A stretch of 64,000 nucleotides of DNA from Corynebacterium halotolerans YIM 70093 = DSM 44683 (GCF_000341345.1 NC_020302.1:104075-168074); one strand, 5' to 3'. Shown: positions 25,954 to 35,077, counted from the stretch's first letter. Made by a program: numbers and translations. The notes: a model not told the origin generated them from the sequence alone.

Positions 25954-26568
25954 GGCGGCCTGGAGGACAGCGACAACATCTCCGTCATCGGCGGGTTCAC
26001 CCAGGGCACCCGCAGCATCTACACCAAGGATTCCCCGGTGCTCACGCCGGCGGACATGGACGGCCGGAAGATCCGCGTCCAGGAGTCCGACATGCACATC
26101 CGCATGATCGAGCTCATGGGCGGCTCGGCTACCCCGCTGTCCTACGGCGAGGTCTACACCGCCATCCAGTCGGGCGTGCTCGACGGCGCGGAGAACAACG
26201 AGGTCAGCTACGTCACCCAGAACCACCACGAGGTCGCACCCTTCTGGAGCGACACCCAGCACCTGGTGGGTCTGGACTACATGGTCATGCGCCACGACCT
26301 GCTCGAGGCGATGTCCGAGGAGGACCGTGAGATCTTCCTCGAGGAGTGGGACAAGACCATGGTCGAGCACACCGATCTGTGGCAGGAGGAGACCGATCAG
26401 GCCATTGAGGCCGCCAAGGCCGCCGGCGCCACCTTCCACGAGGTCGACCGCGAGGCCTTCAACGAGGCGCTGGCCCCCATCCGGGACGAGTTCCTCACCA
26501 CGGAATTCCAGCGCGACCTCTTCGAGCAGGTCCGCGCCGCCGATCCGGAGCAGGGGAGTGACCAGTGA
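25954..26568 (+). pseudogene. dctP: TRAP transporter solute-binding protein DctP, N-terminally deleted
   Basis: The frame reads GGLEDSDNISVIGGFTQGTR and continues with DMDGRKIRVQ, GGSATPLSYGEVYTAIQSGVLDGAENN and the family C-terminus, ending 4 bases into dctQ. These 204 residues match the C-terminal 60% of DctP proteins (usually about 330). The signal peptide and the first lobe are missing. An in-frame TGA at 25951 marks the junction with the IS3-family remnant. An internal ATG at 26038 could start translation, but the product could not be exported or bind ligand normally. A deletion driven by the IS is the likely cause. Confidence 0.88.
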
Positions 26569-27131
26569 CCACCACCAAGTTCGTGCTCTCCCGGCTCCTG
26601 GGTGTCCTCAGCGTCATCCTCTTCGCGGTGCTCGTGTGCGTGACCGTGTGGCAGGTGTTCACCCGTCAGGTCCTCAATGACCCGTCCACCTGGTCCGAGG
26701 AACTGTCGAAGATCCTGTTCGTCTGGCTGTCCTTCATCGGCTCGGCCTTCCTCTTCGGCGAGCGCGGCCACATCGCCGTCGATTTCGTCGCCCGCAAGTT
26801 CCCGTCGGCAGTACAGAAGGCGCTGGCGGTGTTCGTCCAGGTGGTCATCATCTTCTTCGCGCTCGTCGCGATGGTCTGGGGCGGCTACCTCGCGGCCTCG
26901 ATCGCCTGGAGCCAGAACCTCACGGCCCTGCCGCTCAACATCGGCTGGGTGTACGTCATCATCCCGATCGCCGGCGTGTTCATCGCGATCTTCGCACTCA
27001 TCGACCTGATCTCGATAGCGACCGGAAAGGAACCGCCCTATCCGGACATCGAAGAACCTGAGGAACCCGTGAACCTGGAGGACGCGGAAGACACCAGCCA
27101 GGTCGTCCTCGACGAAGGAGGCCGCAAATAA
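26565..27131 (+). CDS. dctQ: TRAP transporter small membrane subunit DctQ
   Basis: The 188-residue protein has four hydrophobic segments (VLSVILFAVLVCVTVWQVF, LFVWLSFIGSAFLFGERG, VVIIFFALVAMVWGGYLAA, IIPIAGVFIAIFALIDLI). The DctQ signature W-S-E-E-L around residue 43 is followed by a helix with the conserved G-A/S. A 40-residue acidic tail follows. It overlaps dctP by ATGA-type coupling (4 bases) and touches dctM by one base. DctQ joins the binding protein to DctM. With dctP broken, its function depends on a binding protein from elsewhere. Confidence 0.92.
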   Translation: MTTTKFVLSRLLGVLSVILFAVLVCVTVWQVFTRQVLNDPSTWSEELSKILFVWLSFIGSAFLFGERGHIAVDFVARKFPSAVQKALAVFVQVVIIFFALVAMVWGGYLAASIAWSQNLTALPLNIGWVYVIIPIAGVFIAIFALIDLISIATGKEPPYPDIEEPEEPVNLEDAEDTSQVVLDEGGRK

Positions 27132-28444
27132 TGCTGTCACCTGCCGCAGTCGCCGCGCTGATCCTGCTGATCGGCATCATCATCCTCATCGTCGCCTCGG
27201 TGCCCATCGCCGTGGCCATCGGCGTGCCCTCGCTGTTGGCGGCGATGGCCGTCCTCGGCCCCGAGAACGCCGCCCAGGCCGTGACCCAACGCATGTTCAC
27301 CGGCACGAACTCCTTCAGTCTCCTGGCCATCCCGTTCTTCGTGCTGGCGGGCGCGCTGATGAACTCGGGCGGCATCGCCGCCAGACTCATCGACGCCGCG
27401 AAGGTCCTCGTCGGGCGCATGCCCGCCTCCATGGCCAACACCAACGTCGTCGCCAACGCCATGTTCGGTGCCGTCTCCGGCGCGGCGGTCGCCGCCGCCT
27501 CGGCCGTCGGCACGGTCATGACCCCCCGCATGCGCGAGGACGGCTACTCCCGTTCCTACTCGGCGGCCGTGAACGTCGCCTCCGCACCCGCGGGCATGCT
27601 CATCCCGCCGTCGAACACCTTCATCGTCTACTCCCTGGTGTCCTCGACCTCGATCGCCGCGCTGTTCATGGCCGGCGTCGGCCCCGGCCTGCTGTGGGTG
27701 ATCGCCTGTCTGGTCGTCGGCACGCTGCTCGCGCACCGGGAGAACTACAGGCGCACCACCGAGCGTCCCTCGCTGCCCCTGGCGCTGCTGACCCTGTGGC
27801 GGGCGCTGCCGTCCCTGCTGATGATCGTCATCGTCATCGGCGGCATCCTCTTCGGCTGGTTCACCCCGACCGAATCCGCGGCCATCGCCGTGGTCTACTG
27901 CCTGATCCTCGGCTTCCTCTACCGCTCCATCGGGGTCCGCGACCTGCCGCAGATTCTGCTGCGGGCGACCCGCACGACGTCGATCGTGATGCTGCTGGTG
28001 GCGGTGTCCTCGGCGCTGTCGTGGGTGATGGCCTTCGCCCGGATCCCGCAGCTGATCGCCGACGGCCTGCTGGCGGTGTCCGACTCCAAGGTCGTGATCC
28101 TGCTGATCATGATGTTCATCCTGCTGCTGATCGGCACGTTCATGGACCCGACACCGGCGATCCTGATCTTCGTCCCGATCTTCCTGCCGGTGGTCACCGA
28201 GCTGGGGGTGGACCCCGTCCACTTCGGTGCGATGGTCGTGATGAACCTGTCCGTCGGTGTGATCACCCCGCCGGTGGGCAACGTGCTGTTCGTCGGTGCC
28301 CAGGTCGCGGGTCTGCGGATTGAAACCGTGATCGCCAAGCTGTGGCCGTTCCTGGTGGCGATCATCATCGCCCTGTTCGTCGTGGTGTTCGTCCCGCAGA
28401 TCTCCCTGTGGCTGCCGGAGACCATGGGGTTGATATCGAACTGA
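27131..28444 (+). CDS. dctM: TRAP transporter large permease subunit DctM
   Basis: The 437-residue protein has about 12 membrane segments and family motifs: FFVLAGALMNSGGIAARLID, GAVSGAAVAAASAVGTVM, the loop IPPSNTFIVYSLVSSTSIAALFMAG, and GTFMDPTPAILIFVPIFLPV. It is the ion-motive permease that imports dicarboxylates or sugar acids with sodium. It appears intact. Substrate cannot be inferred because the binding protein is truncated. The next gene on the same strand is a LysR regulator behind a terminator. Confidence 0.93.
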   Translation: MLSPAAVAALILLIGIIILIVASVPIAVAIGVPSLLAAMAVLGPENAAQAVTQRMFTGTNSFSLLAIPFFVLAGALMNSGGIAARLIDAAKVLVGRMPASMANTNVVANAMFGAVSGAAVAAASAVGTVMTPRMREDGYSRSYSAAVNVASAPAGMLIPPSNTFIVYSLVSSTSIAALFMAGVGPGLLWVIACLVVGTLLAHRENYRRTTERPSLPLALLTLWRALPSLLMIVIVIGGILFGWFTPTESAAIAVVYCLILGFLYRSIGVRDLPQILLRATRTTSIVMLLVAVSSALSWVMAFARIPQLIADGLLAVSDSKVVILLIMMFILLLIGTFMDPTPAILIFVPIFLPVVTELGVDPVHFGAMVVMNLSVGVITPPVGNVLFVGAQVAGLRIETVIAKLWPFLVAIIIALFVVVFVPQISLWLPETMGLISN

Positions 28445-28462
28445 CCTCCAGGTGAGCACTGA

Positions 28463-28495
28463 GGCCGCGTCCCTAATCCGGGGGCGCGGCCTTTC
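28463..28495 (+). terminator. Rho-independent terminator of the TRAP operon
   Basis: A GC stem GGCCGCGTCCC paired with GGGGGCGCGGCC (one mismatch) and a 6-base loop is followed by TTTC, 19 bases after dctM. Confidence 0.85.
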
Positions 28496-28580
28496 TCGCG
28501 TGGTGGGGTGTTTCGGCTCCGCACGGGGCAGGATGAGGAGTGGCCCAAGGCGGGCAGCAGTGAGAGGAACGGGCGTCGGC

Positions 28581-29468
28581 ATGGAATTACGGCAGTTGAA
28601 GTACTTCCTCGCGGTCGCTGAGGAGCTGAATTTCACGAGGGCCGCCCAGCGCCTTCATATGGCGCAGCCGCCGCTTTCCCAGCAGGTGAAGGCTCTGGAG
28701 GCTGAACTGGGTTTTCCTCTGTTCCGGCGCACCACCCGTCGGGTGGAACTCACGCCGGCAGGGGAGTATCTGGCTCACAAGGTTCAACACCTGTTCGCAG
28801 AGGTCGACCAGACTGTCTCTGAGGCCCGGGAGATCGCCGCAGGAGCAAGGGGAATCATCAGAATAGGATTCGTGGGGACAGCCAGCTACCACATCATGCC
28901 CGAAATCATGGCGTACGCCCGAGAGGAGCTTCCGGACGTACGCGTTGTCGTCGAAGGGGAGCTGCTCACACCTCAGATTGAGGAACGGCTGAAGCAGGGG
29001 GCACTCGACCTGGCGGTCATTCGCCCGCCGGTGACTTCGTCGGAAATCATGGTGGAAGAGCTGCGGCGCGATCCTTTCCAGGTGGCGCTTCCGGAGAACG
29101 ATCCGCTCGCTGCCGAGGCCGGCCCGCTCGATATCGCCGGCCTCCGTGACCGGGACTTCGTGTCCTATCCGGCGAATGCCGCAGCCGCGATCAGCCTCTA
29201 TGCGGCGGCCAGTGAGACAGGCTTTCTTCCCCACGTCGTGCATCAGGCCGACCGAACCTCAACGCTGTTGACACTGGTCGGTGCCGGGGCCGGAATCGCG
29301 GTCGTGCCGGCGGGCTCGGTGTCGGCGTCCCGGCTCCCGGTCCGCTTCCGACCGTTGACGGGAATCCCACCCATCGGACTGGCCGTCAGCGTGCTTGAAG
29401 GGACCACGGATCCGCTGATCGGGAAGTTCAGTGAGGTGATCCGGCGGGTGATCACGCGCAAGGACTGA
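28581..29468 (+). CDS. LysR family transcriptional regulator
   Basis: The 295-residue protein begins MELRQLKYFLAVAEELNFTR with the LysR HTH AAQRLHMAQPPLSQQVKALE at residues about 20-40. A LysR substrate-binding domain covers residues 90-290. The open frame reaches back to 28452, but ATG 28581 gives the canonical MELRQL N-terminus and has GAGAGGAAC upstream. Sequence style (FRRTTRRVELTPAG) recalls BenM/CatM-type regulators of aromatic or organic acid genes. It could control the TRAP genes behind it or the convergent KdgT permease; neither is shown. Confidence 0.9.
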   Translation: MELRQLKYFLAVAEELNFTRAAQRLHMAQPPLSQQVKALEAELGFPLFRRTTRRVELTPAGEYLAHKVQHLFAEVDQTVSEAREIAAGARGIIRIGFVGTASYHIMPEIMAYAREELPDVRVVVEGELLTPQIEERLKQGALDLAVIRPPVTSSEIMVEELRRDPFQVALPENDPLAAEAGPLDIAGLRDRDFVSYPANAAAAISLYAAASETGFLPHVVHQADRTSTLLTLVGAGAGIAVVPAGSVSASRLPVRFRPLTGIPPIGLAVSVLEGTTDPLIGKFSEVIRRVITRKD

Positions 29469-29507
29469 ACGGAGCGTGATGCGCCGCCCAGTCTCTACCT
29501 GCGAATC

Positions 29508-30596
29508 TCAGTCCCGCTCTACAGCGAGTTCCCGGTCAGGGGAGAGGTGCGTGGTGGGGGAGTCCTCGGTCGCGGGCTCGGACTGCTTTTCCAGCTTGCC
29601 CTCGAACAGTGCGTCCTCTGCCGCAGGAGCGACGCCGAACTTCTTCTGTTTGCGGGCGACATACGCGACGAGGAACGGGGTGATAAATGTTGTGACGACC
29701 ACGGCCGTGGCGATCTGGGCGGTCGCCTCCGCCTGTATCGCCTGCAGTGCCGGATCGATGGCCGCGATGGCCGCCGGGGTGGCGATGGCGTTTCCGGCGA
29801 CCGCGGACTCGGCCGCACCCGCCACGACATTGCGGGTGCTCTTCGGGTGGCGACGGATCCGGTGCCACAGGTACACGGCCAGGATGGTGGCGGTGCCGGA
29901 GAACACCAGGGTCATCAGGCCGAGCAGGACACCGATCAGTCCGGAACGCAGCAGTTCCCCGAAGTCGATGCCTGCGCCGATGGCGAAGCCGGCGAAGGGG
30001 ATGATGAGCTTCTCGCCGGGGGCGAGGAAGTTGCGGGCGATCTCGGAGAGGTTGCCCAGCAGGAAGCCGAGGATCATCGGGAAGATCGCCGCCAGCAGGG
30101 TCATCAGCGGGAAGTCGGCCAGGCCCGCGGCCCCGAGCGCGATCATGGTCAGGAAGGGGCCGTCGTTCACCGAGAGCACGGAGATCGAACCCTTATCCGT
30201 CTTCGAGCCGAACTGGGAGGTCAGGGCAACGAAGAGGGAGCCGCTCGAGTTGGACATCGCCGCGATGACCGCCAGCGGCAGCAGGCCCCAGAGATTGCCG
30301 TCCGGGGTGAGGAACGCGACGCACAGACCCACGGCGACGGCGACGCCGAACTTGGAGAGCATCAGCACCGCGCCCTTCTCGATGGAGGGGAGTGCGGTCT
30401 TGAAATTGATCTGGGAGCCGACCGAGATGAAGAACAGCGCGATCAGGACCGTGGTGCCCTCCTTGAAGAGCGCGGTGGTGAAACTGCCGATCTCCAGGAT
30501 CCCGGGGGAGAAGGTGTTGATCATCGCGCCGAGGAAAAGGGGCACGACCATGAGAGCGCCCGGAATCCTGCCGATCATACGAAGTAGTTGGTCCAT
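29508..30596 (-). CDS. kdgT: 2-keto-3-deoxygluconate permease family transporter
   Basis: The 362-residue protein has about 10 membrane segments and the KdgT pattern PGALMVVPLFLGAMINTFSP at its start, then LFFISVGSQINFKTA, MSNSSGSLFVALTSQFG and FAGFAIGAGIDFG. It exceeds E. coli KdgT (327) by a hydrophilic C-terminal tail. ATG 30596 is chosen over a longer frame because GGAGG lies 7 bases upstream. The family imports 2-keto-3-deoxygluconate with protons. No KDG kinase or aldolase is nearby, so the true substrate may be another acid. Confidence 0.85.
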   Translation of the reverse strand: MDQLLRMIGRIPGALMVVPLFLGAMINTFSPGILEIGSFTTALFKEGTTVLIALFFISVGSQINFKTALPSIEKGAVLMLSKFGVAVAVGLCVAFLTPDGNLWGLLPLAVIAAMSNSSGSLFVALTSQFGSKTDKGSISVLSVNDGPFLTMIALGAAGLADFPLMTLLAAIFPMILGFLLGNLSEIARNFLAPGEKLIIPFAGFAIGAGIDFGELLRSGLIGVLLGLMTLVFSGTATILAVYLWHRIRRHPKSTRNVVAGAAESAVAGNAIATPAAIAAIDPALQAIQAEATAQIATAVVVTTFITPFLVAYVARKQKKFGVAPAAEDALFEGKLEKQSEPATEDSPTTHLSPDRELAVERD

Positions 30597-30874
30597 GATT
30601 GGCCTCCATCGCAAGACAATGTGAAAAGGCGGGTCATGTGAGAGTTCTCCCGCATACAACCCAACACTTTGTGGTCTGAGTCATGTTATGAAGGTCACTT
30701 ATATGGAGGGAAATACCTATTACGTCTCGATCAAGATAACTGGCGTATGAGTAATTATTACCTGCTCAGGGAACGGGCGCTGAATGGGATGATCTGCTTT
30801 TCGTGCTGCATGGGGTGGGAAAGGGGTGTCCCTGTGCGGGGTAGGGGCAGATTGCTTTCCGGGTGAAGGCGCGC
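30597..30874. other. AT-rich gap between the KdgT and AraC genes
   Basis: Both flanking genes are on the minus strand, so this holds the KdgT promoter and the end of the AraC gene. The sequence is notably AT-rich (30660-30760). No gene or distinct operator was identified. Confidence 0.35.
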
Positions 30875-31840
30875 TTATTGTCCCAGCGTTCGTCGTCGAA
30901 ACTCCGCCGGAGTGCATCCCTCGGATTTCTTGAAGACCTGTCCGAAGTAGGAGACGTTCTGTATGCCCCAGCGGAGAATGATCTGTTCAATAGGTTGTCC
31001 GGCATGAAGTGGGGAGGCCAGGTCTTCGCGAACCCGCTCGAGCCGGCGCTGGCGTACGTAACGGGCGACGGTCATCTCGGTCTGTGAGAACAGCTGGTGG
31101 AGATACCGCGTCGAGATGAAGGCGGATTCCGCAATGAGTTGTGGATTGAGCTCTGGGTTCTGCAGGTTGGACTCAATGAAGGCCAGGCACCGCTCCCGCA
31201 ATTCATCTGCTGAAGTTTCTGAAGGTTCGCTATTGGTCCTCTGATCGCGAAGCATCTGCTCGATCATCCCTACAACGTGATGCGAGATGCCCGCCCTCGC
31301 TGGCTGTCCAATGGAGCCGTCACCGGCCTTGAGGTGCTTCAGGAAGGACTGTACTGCTGGAGCGAGTCCCTGCTCCGCGTTGTAGCGGATGGCGCTGAGT
31401 TGGTGGAGCTCCTCCGGCGAGCTGCGGAACCGGGTCAATGGGATTTTCACGCTCAATGAGCGATAGCCCTTGGAGCCTTCGATCTTCACGGGAGCGTCTG
31501 AGGTGTAGGTGGTGAATTGTCCGGTTTCGACCTTCGCACGTCGACCGAACTGTGTGAGGTGGAGCGTTCCCGCCAGTTGAAAGCTGACGACACAGAAGGC
31601 ATCCTTCTGTTCCTGAATGTGCTGTTGTGTCCGCTCCGCTGCATGTGGCCCAGACGTCATGGAAAACAGGCTTGTATCCAGAAAAGCCGCCGATCTGATT
31701 CGCCCTTCAAAGCCCTGCGAATTCGGCATGTCGATACCGAAAGGCATCACCGTCCTCTGCACGAGGACCTCCCATGCCAACTTGTCCATGGCTTTGCTTG
31801 GGCCTGGGGTGTTTTCAGGTGTTTCTGGCCCTTTCAACAT
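30875..31840 (-). CDS. AraC family regulator of the divergent aromatic cluster
   Basis: The 321-residue protein has an AraC-binding-like N-terminal domain (residues about 30-190). A two-HTH AraC domain at the C-terminus follows: LIAESAFISTRYLHQLFSQT and the signature IILRWGIQNVSYFGQVFKKSEGCTPAEFRRR. It is divergent from the ring-cleavage dioxygenase operon across a 312-bp gap and is the only regulator next to it, so it probably activates those genes in response to an aromatic compound. Starts at 31840 or at the internal ATG near 31789 are both possible; the ribosome site does not decide. Confidence 0.87.
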   Translation of the reverse strand: MLKGPETPENTPGPSKAMDKLAWEVLVQRTVMPFGIDMPNSQGFEGRIRSAAFLDTSLFSMTSGPHAAERTQQHIQEQKDAFCVVSFQLAGTLHLTQFGRRAKVETGQFTTYTSDAPVKIEGSKGYRSLSVKIPLTRFRSSPEELHQLSAIRYNAEQGLAPAVQSFLKHLKAGDGSIGQPARAGISHHVVGMIEQMLRDQRTNSEPSETSADELRERCLAFIESNLQNPELNPQLIAESAFISTRYLHQLFSQTEMTVARYVRQRRLERVREDLASPLHAGQPIEQIILRWGIQNVSYFGQVFKKSEGCTPAEFRRRTLGQ

Positions 31841-32152
31841 TGGGGTTGCACCTCTTTTCAGGAATTGGAGACACCCTCCAGTTCACGTGCCCCGGGTCTT
31901 CTTTATGGGCCTCGCTCGGCGAGGGGTGAGAGCTCTGGAAATGAGCCGAGGCTGATTTTTATCAATCTACGCACAGGAAGGGCAGGGTGCAACGTGTGTC
32001 ACAAAATAGCGCTTATGAAGCGCAAATCACAGTAGTGCGCGGAATTGAGATTGCTGTTCCCTCTAGTGATACAGATCTCTTTCGACGCTCTCTTAATGTG
32101 TGTCTCACGCCACTGATCGGCGGCAATGCTGAACAAGGAACAGGAGACAGCA
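31841..32152. promoter_or_regulatory. Divergent promoter region of the AraC gene and the aromatic operon
   Basis: This gap contains no gene. A 6-bp inverted repeat GCGCTT-ATG-AAGCGC at 32009-32023 is the clearest candidate operator. The sequence is AT-richer than average. Promoter elements were not placed with confidence. Confidence 0.5.
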
Positions 32153-33124
32153 ATGACTTATCTTCTCGGGTCACACCATGTGACCTTGTCTGTTGCCGGA
32201 GCACAGGAAGACGTCGATTTCCACACCCGGCTTCTCGGTATGCGGTTCATCAAGAAGACCGTTCTCTACGATGGTTCGACCCCCGTCTACCACCTCTACT
32301 ACTCGAACGCGAACGGGGATCCCTCAAGCGTCATCACTACTTTTCCTTGGGCGCAGGCGGGTTTGTACGGGCAGCAGGGCACGAACCAGGCCCGCGAGGT
32401 TCTGCTGGCAGTCCCGTCGACCTCCCTGGACTACTGGGCCAAGCGCCTGGCAGACCACAACGTGGATGCGGAGCAGTCCGAAATCTTCGGTGAGCGTCGC
32501 GTCTCCTTCCGTCATCCGAGCGGCATCGAGTATCAGCTCGTCGGTACGGATGGTGATCCCCGCCAGGGCTACACCGGGCATGGCGTCCCGTCGGAGGCTG
32601 CGATTCACGGCATCCACGGAGTCGGCATCCATGTCTTCGACCAGGATCGCATGGTCGATTTCGGAAACGAGGCGTTTTTCTCCCAGGGAGAGATCACCGA
32701 GGAAGGGGACCGCGCTCGCTTCCGCGCAGGTAGCGACTCCTACGGCAACTGGATCGAGCTCACCGGTAATCGCACCGACCCACAGGGAACCTGGCGTTAT
32801 GGGGCGGGAACTTATCACCATTTCGCGTGGAACCTCGACACCCTGGAGAACCAGGAGAAGGTGAGGTTCGACATCGAAGGTGCCGGCTACACCGACATCT
32901 CAGAGCTCAAGGACCGCACCTACTTCAAGTCCCATTACGTTCGCTCGCCCGGTGGGGCTCTCTTCGAGCTCGCGGTAACTCACGCGGACGGCGGCTGGGA
33001 CTGCGACGAGTCTCCGGAGGAGCTTGGAAAGCGCTTCATGCTGCCGCCCCAGTTCGAGTCCGAACGCGAATCGATCATGTCCCGGCTCGAAACGATCACC
33101 ACCGACGCCAGTATCGAGGAGTGA
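32153..33124 (+). CDS. VOC-family ring-cleaving dioxygenase (hydroquinone type, MhqO/LinE-like)
   Basis: The 323-residue protein contains two glyoxalase/vicinal-oxygen-chelate modules. The first metal His lies in LGSHHVTLSV at the start; the second module has GIHGVGIHVFDQ near residue 155 and ends with SPGGALFELAVTHADGG. It resembles MhqO, MhqE and LinE proteins that open hydroquinones with Fe(II). ATG 32153 with AGGAG upstream fits the family N-terminus (MTYLLGSHHVTL). It heads the operon with a hydrolase 9 bases downstream, the usual MhqE-MhqD pairing. Confidence 0.85.
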   Translation: MTYLLGSHHVTLSVAGAQEDVDFHTRLLGMRFIKKTVLYDGSTPVYHLYYSNANGDPSSVITTFPWAQAGLYGQQGTNQAREVLLAVPSTSLDYWAKRLADHNVDAEQSEIFGERRVSFRHPSGIEYQLVGTDGDPRQGYTGHGVPSEAAIHGIHGVGIHVFDQDRMVDFGNEAFFSQGEITEEGDRARFRAGSDSYGNWIELTGNRTDPQGTWRYGAGTYHHFAWNLDTLENQEKVRFDIEGAGYTDISELKDRTYFKSHYVRSPGGALFELAVTHADGGWDCDESPEELGKRFMLPPQFESERESIMSRLETITTDASIEE

Positions 33125-33133
33125 GCTCAGCAG

Positions 33134-33820
33134 ATGACCGGCCACTTCGTGCAGGAAACTCCGAAAGCGACAGACAACACCGTGTCCGAACCCGAGACAT
33201 ATGGTGCTGCGGCGGCAGATGCGGCACTCGTTATCTATGGGGTGCACGGACGTGGCCAATCACCGGCTTTTATCCGTGAGTTGGCCGACCGGGTGGGTCA
33301 ACTGGATCAGCTTCGCTGGGTGATGCCCGCCGCCCCGGAAAACTCCTGGTACCCAGCGGGGTTCATGGCCTCCTTCGAGGAGAACGAACCATTCCTCGGG
33401 GACGCGCTGAAGACGGTGGAGAGGCACCTCGGAGAACTGTTGGGCAGCCCTGCCCCGGTCGTTGCCCTCGGCTTCTCACAGGGTGCCTGCCTTCTGGCCG
33501 AGTACCTTCTCACCGCGCGGCCAGCAGTGGACGGAATCGTCCTGCATACGGGTGGTTACCTCGGTCCAGACCACCGGACGTTCCACTCGGAACCGGGATT
33601 CGCTGGTACTCCGGCCGCAGTGCTCACCGCGCGCGAGGACGCCTGGGTTCCCCTGCATCGAAGCGAGGAAACTGCGGAAGAACTTACCGCCGCCGGTGCA
33701 AAAGTCACGTTGACGGTTTACGAGGACACCGAACACCACATCAACGATGACGCGGTCGACCGTATCCGTGAACTCCTTAAGCAGGTCACTACCCCCGTCC
33801 CTAAAAACGCAGACAAATGA
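33134..33820 (+). CDS. Alpha/beta-hydrolase, phospholipase/carboxylesterase type (MhqD-like)
   Basis: The 228-residue protein has VIYGVHGRGQSP for the oxyanion region, the nucleophile motif GFSQGACLLAEYLL at about residue 115, an Asp in AREDAWVP and a His in DTEHHIND. This is the YpfH/MhqD carboxylesterase family. It follows the dioxygenase by 9 bases. In other bacteria such pairs detoxify or degrade quinones; this one probably hydrolyses the ring-cleavage product. The substrate is not established. Confidence 0.83.
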   Translation: MTGHFVQETPKATDNTVSEPETYGAAAADAALVIYGVHGRGQSPAFIRELADRVGQLDQLRWVMPAAPENSWYPAGFMASFEENEPFLGDALKTVERHLGELLGSPAPVVALGFSQGACLLAEYLLTARPAVDGIVLHTGGYLGPDHRTFHSEPGFAGTPAAVLTAREDAWVPLHRSEETAEELTAAGAKVTLTVYEDTEHHINDDAVDRIRELLKQVTTPVPKNADK

Positions 33821-33859
33821 CCAGCGTGCACGAATGCACACTCGGAAAGGGAACAGAAA

Positions 33860-35077
33860 ATGACCACTGCAATCAAGACCAACACGTACGAAGACGTCCG
33901 GCTGAACGAAGGCGCGGAGTTCGCCGCTCTCATGGACAGGATCGAGACGTTTATTCCGCTGATCAAGGAGAACGCGGAGAAGAACGAGGAAATCGGAAAA
34001 CTCACCGACGAAACGGTCGCCGCCCTGCATGAGGTCGGAGCGTTCCGTATCGGCGTCCCGGAGGCGCTCGGCGGCTATGAGCTCACGCCCCGCCAGACCA
34101 TCCAGGTGCTCGAGAAGGTGTCCTACGCCGACCCCTCGACAGGATGGGTACTCATGGCGTTGCAGATGATCACGGGTACCACGGGCGCTTACCTGCCCCC
34201 CGAAGCACAGGATGAGCTGTTCGCCGACGGCAATTATCCGCTCATTGCAGGGCAGGGCACTCGGTCGGGAAAGGCGATGAGGGTCGAGGGTGGTTATCGC
34301 GTCAGCGGACGCTGGTCTTTCGGCTCCGGAATGCTGCACGCCACCCACGTCCACTCCGCGGCTTATGACGCGGAGAATGACCGTCCAATTGTCGTGACCT
34401 TCCCGAAGGATCAGGCTGAGCTGTACTTCAACTGGGATGTCATGGGACTGCGAGCTACCGGCAGCATCGACTACTCCTGCGAGGATCTGTTCGTCCCCGA
34501 CACCTACGTCTATGAGCCCACGACCACAGCACCTCTCGCCGGCGGAGCTCTCTACCGCCTGGGATTGGCGAACATGTCCGGCATCTGCCATACGGGCTGG
34601 GCGCTCGGTGTCGGGCGCAGGCTCCTCGACGAGATGAAGGACCTCGCTCAGAAGAAGCACGGATCATCTGGAACTTCAGTCGACACCGACCACTTCCATG
34701 CTGAATACGCTCGTGCTGAAGCCCGGATGCGTTCGGCCCGGGCGTGGGTGATGGACGTCTGGGCGGACAACGAGGCCACCCTGGACGCAGGGGAGCTGCT
34801 CTCCATGGAACAGGAGACCCTGACCCGACTGATGCTCAACAATACGACCTGGGCTGTTCATGAGGTCGGTGAAATCGTCCACTACTGGTCGGCCACGGCG
34901 ATGGCTCGGCGCGGTGATTTGCAGCGCCTCTTCCGTGACCTCAACGTCGGAACCGGCCACGTGACGAGCGGCCCGGTTGTCCTCCAGGCCTGCGGAAAGT
35001 ACCTCGCCGGTCTTGCCCCGGGCGCATTCTGGGCGTTTATCAAGTTGATCGAGCCAGATAAGGAGACAGGGAAGTGA
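33860..35077 (+). CDS. Flavin-dependent monooxygenase oxygenase component (acyl-CoA dehydrogenase fold, HsaA-like)
   Basis: The 405-residue protein has the acyl-CoA-dehydrogenase fold of group D flavin monooxygenases. It has GAFRIGVPEALGGYELTPRQ in the N-terminal domain, GGYRVSGRWSFGSGMLHATH in the beta domain, and WDVMGLRATGSIDYSCEDLFVPD. Such enzymes hydroxylate phenols using reduced FMN or FAD delivered by a separate reductase. The gene that follows encodes that reductase and overlaps it by 4 bases. GGAAAGGGAAC precedes the ATG. By context it hydroxylates a phenolic ring to a quinol. Confidence 0.85.
   Translation: MTTAIKTNTYEDVRLNEGAEFAALMDRIETFIPLIKENAEKNEEIGKLTDETVAALHEVGAFRIGVPEALGGYELTPRQTIQVLEKVSYADPSTGWVLMALQMITGTTGAYLPPEAQDELFADGNYPLIAGQGTRSGKAMRVEGGYRVSGRWSFGSGMLHATHVHSAAYDAENDRPIVVTFPKDQAELYFNWDVMGLRATGSIDYSCEDLFVPDTYVYEPTTTAPLAGGALYRLGLANMSGICHTGWALGVGRRLLDEMKDLAQKKHGSSGTSVDTDHFHAEYARAEARMRSARAWVMDVWADNEATLDAGELLSMEQETLTRLMLNNTTWAVHEVGEIVHYWSATAMARRGDLQRLFRDLNVGTGHVTSGPVVLQACGKYLAGLAPGAFWAFIKLIEPDKETGK

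Larger units (their letters stand above)
22006..25955 (-). mobile_element. IS3-family element remnant, interrupted by a RIT element
   Basis: The left edge CTGGGGTTGCCC at 22006 is shared with the second copy at 57485. The transposase sequence runs on the minus strand up to 22354 and resumes at 25811-25955 after the RIT insert. The upstream half of the IS (OrfA and the start of OrfB) is missing. The right edge is fused directly to a truncated dctP gene. Confidence 0.85.
22037..25955 (-). pseudogene. IS3-family transposase (OrfB) fragment, split and N-terminally truncated
   Basis: Reading 25955 to 25815 and then 22355 to 22037 joins VRDGCSRRVLGWAMDS…GLVFHA to DRGTQFTSDQLYQVCQELG and NAMAESFWSTLKTEFYDRRK. 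This gives the second Asp and the Glu of the DDE integrase core (rve domain) and the C-terminal HSSIGNQPPVDFENAYHQ. The first catalytic Asp and everything before it are absent. A 3.45-kb RIT element interrupts the fragment at the codons for HAD. It cannot be functional. About 90% of residues agree with the copy at 57516-58014. Confidence 0.88.

Noticed and set aside
27137-28636. 499-codon minus-strand frame opposite dctM
   Set aside because: Asp/Arg/Gly/His/Gln-rich translation typical of the antisense of membrane-protein genes.
30669-30866. Small plus-strand frame (65 codons) between the KdgT and AraC genes
   Set aside because: No ribosome site at distance, no conservation cue; lies in AT-rich promoter DNA.
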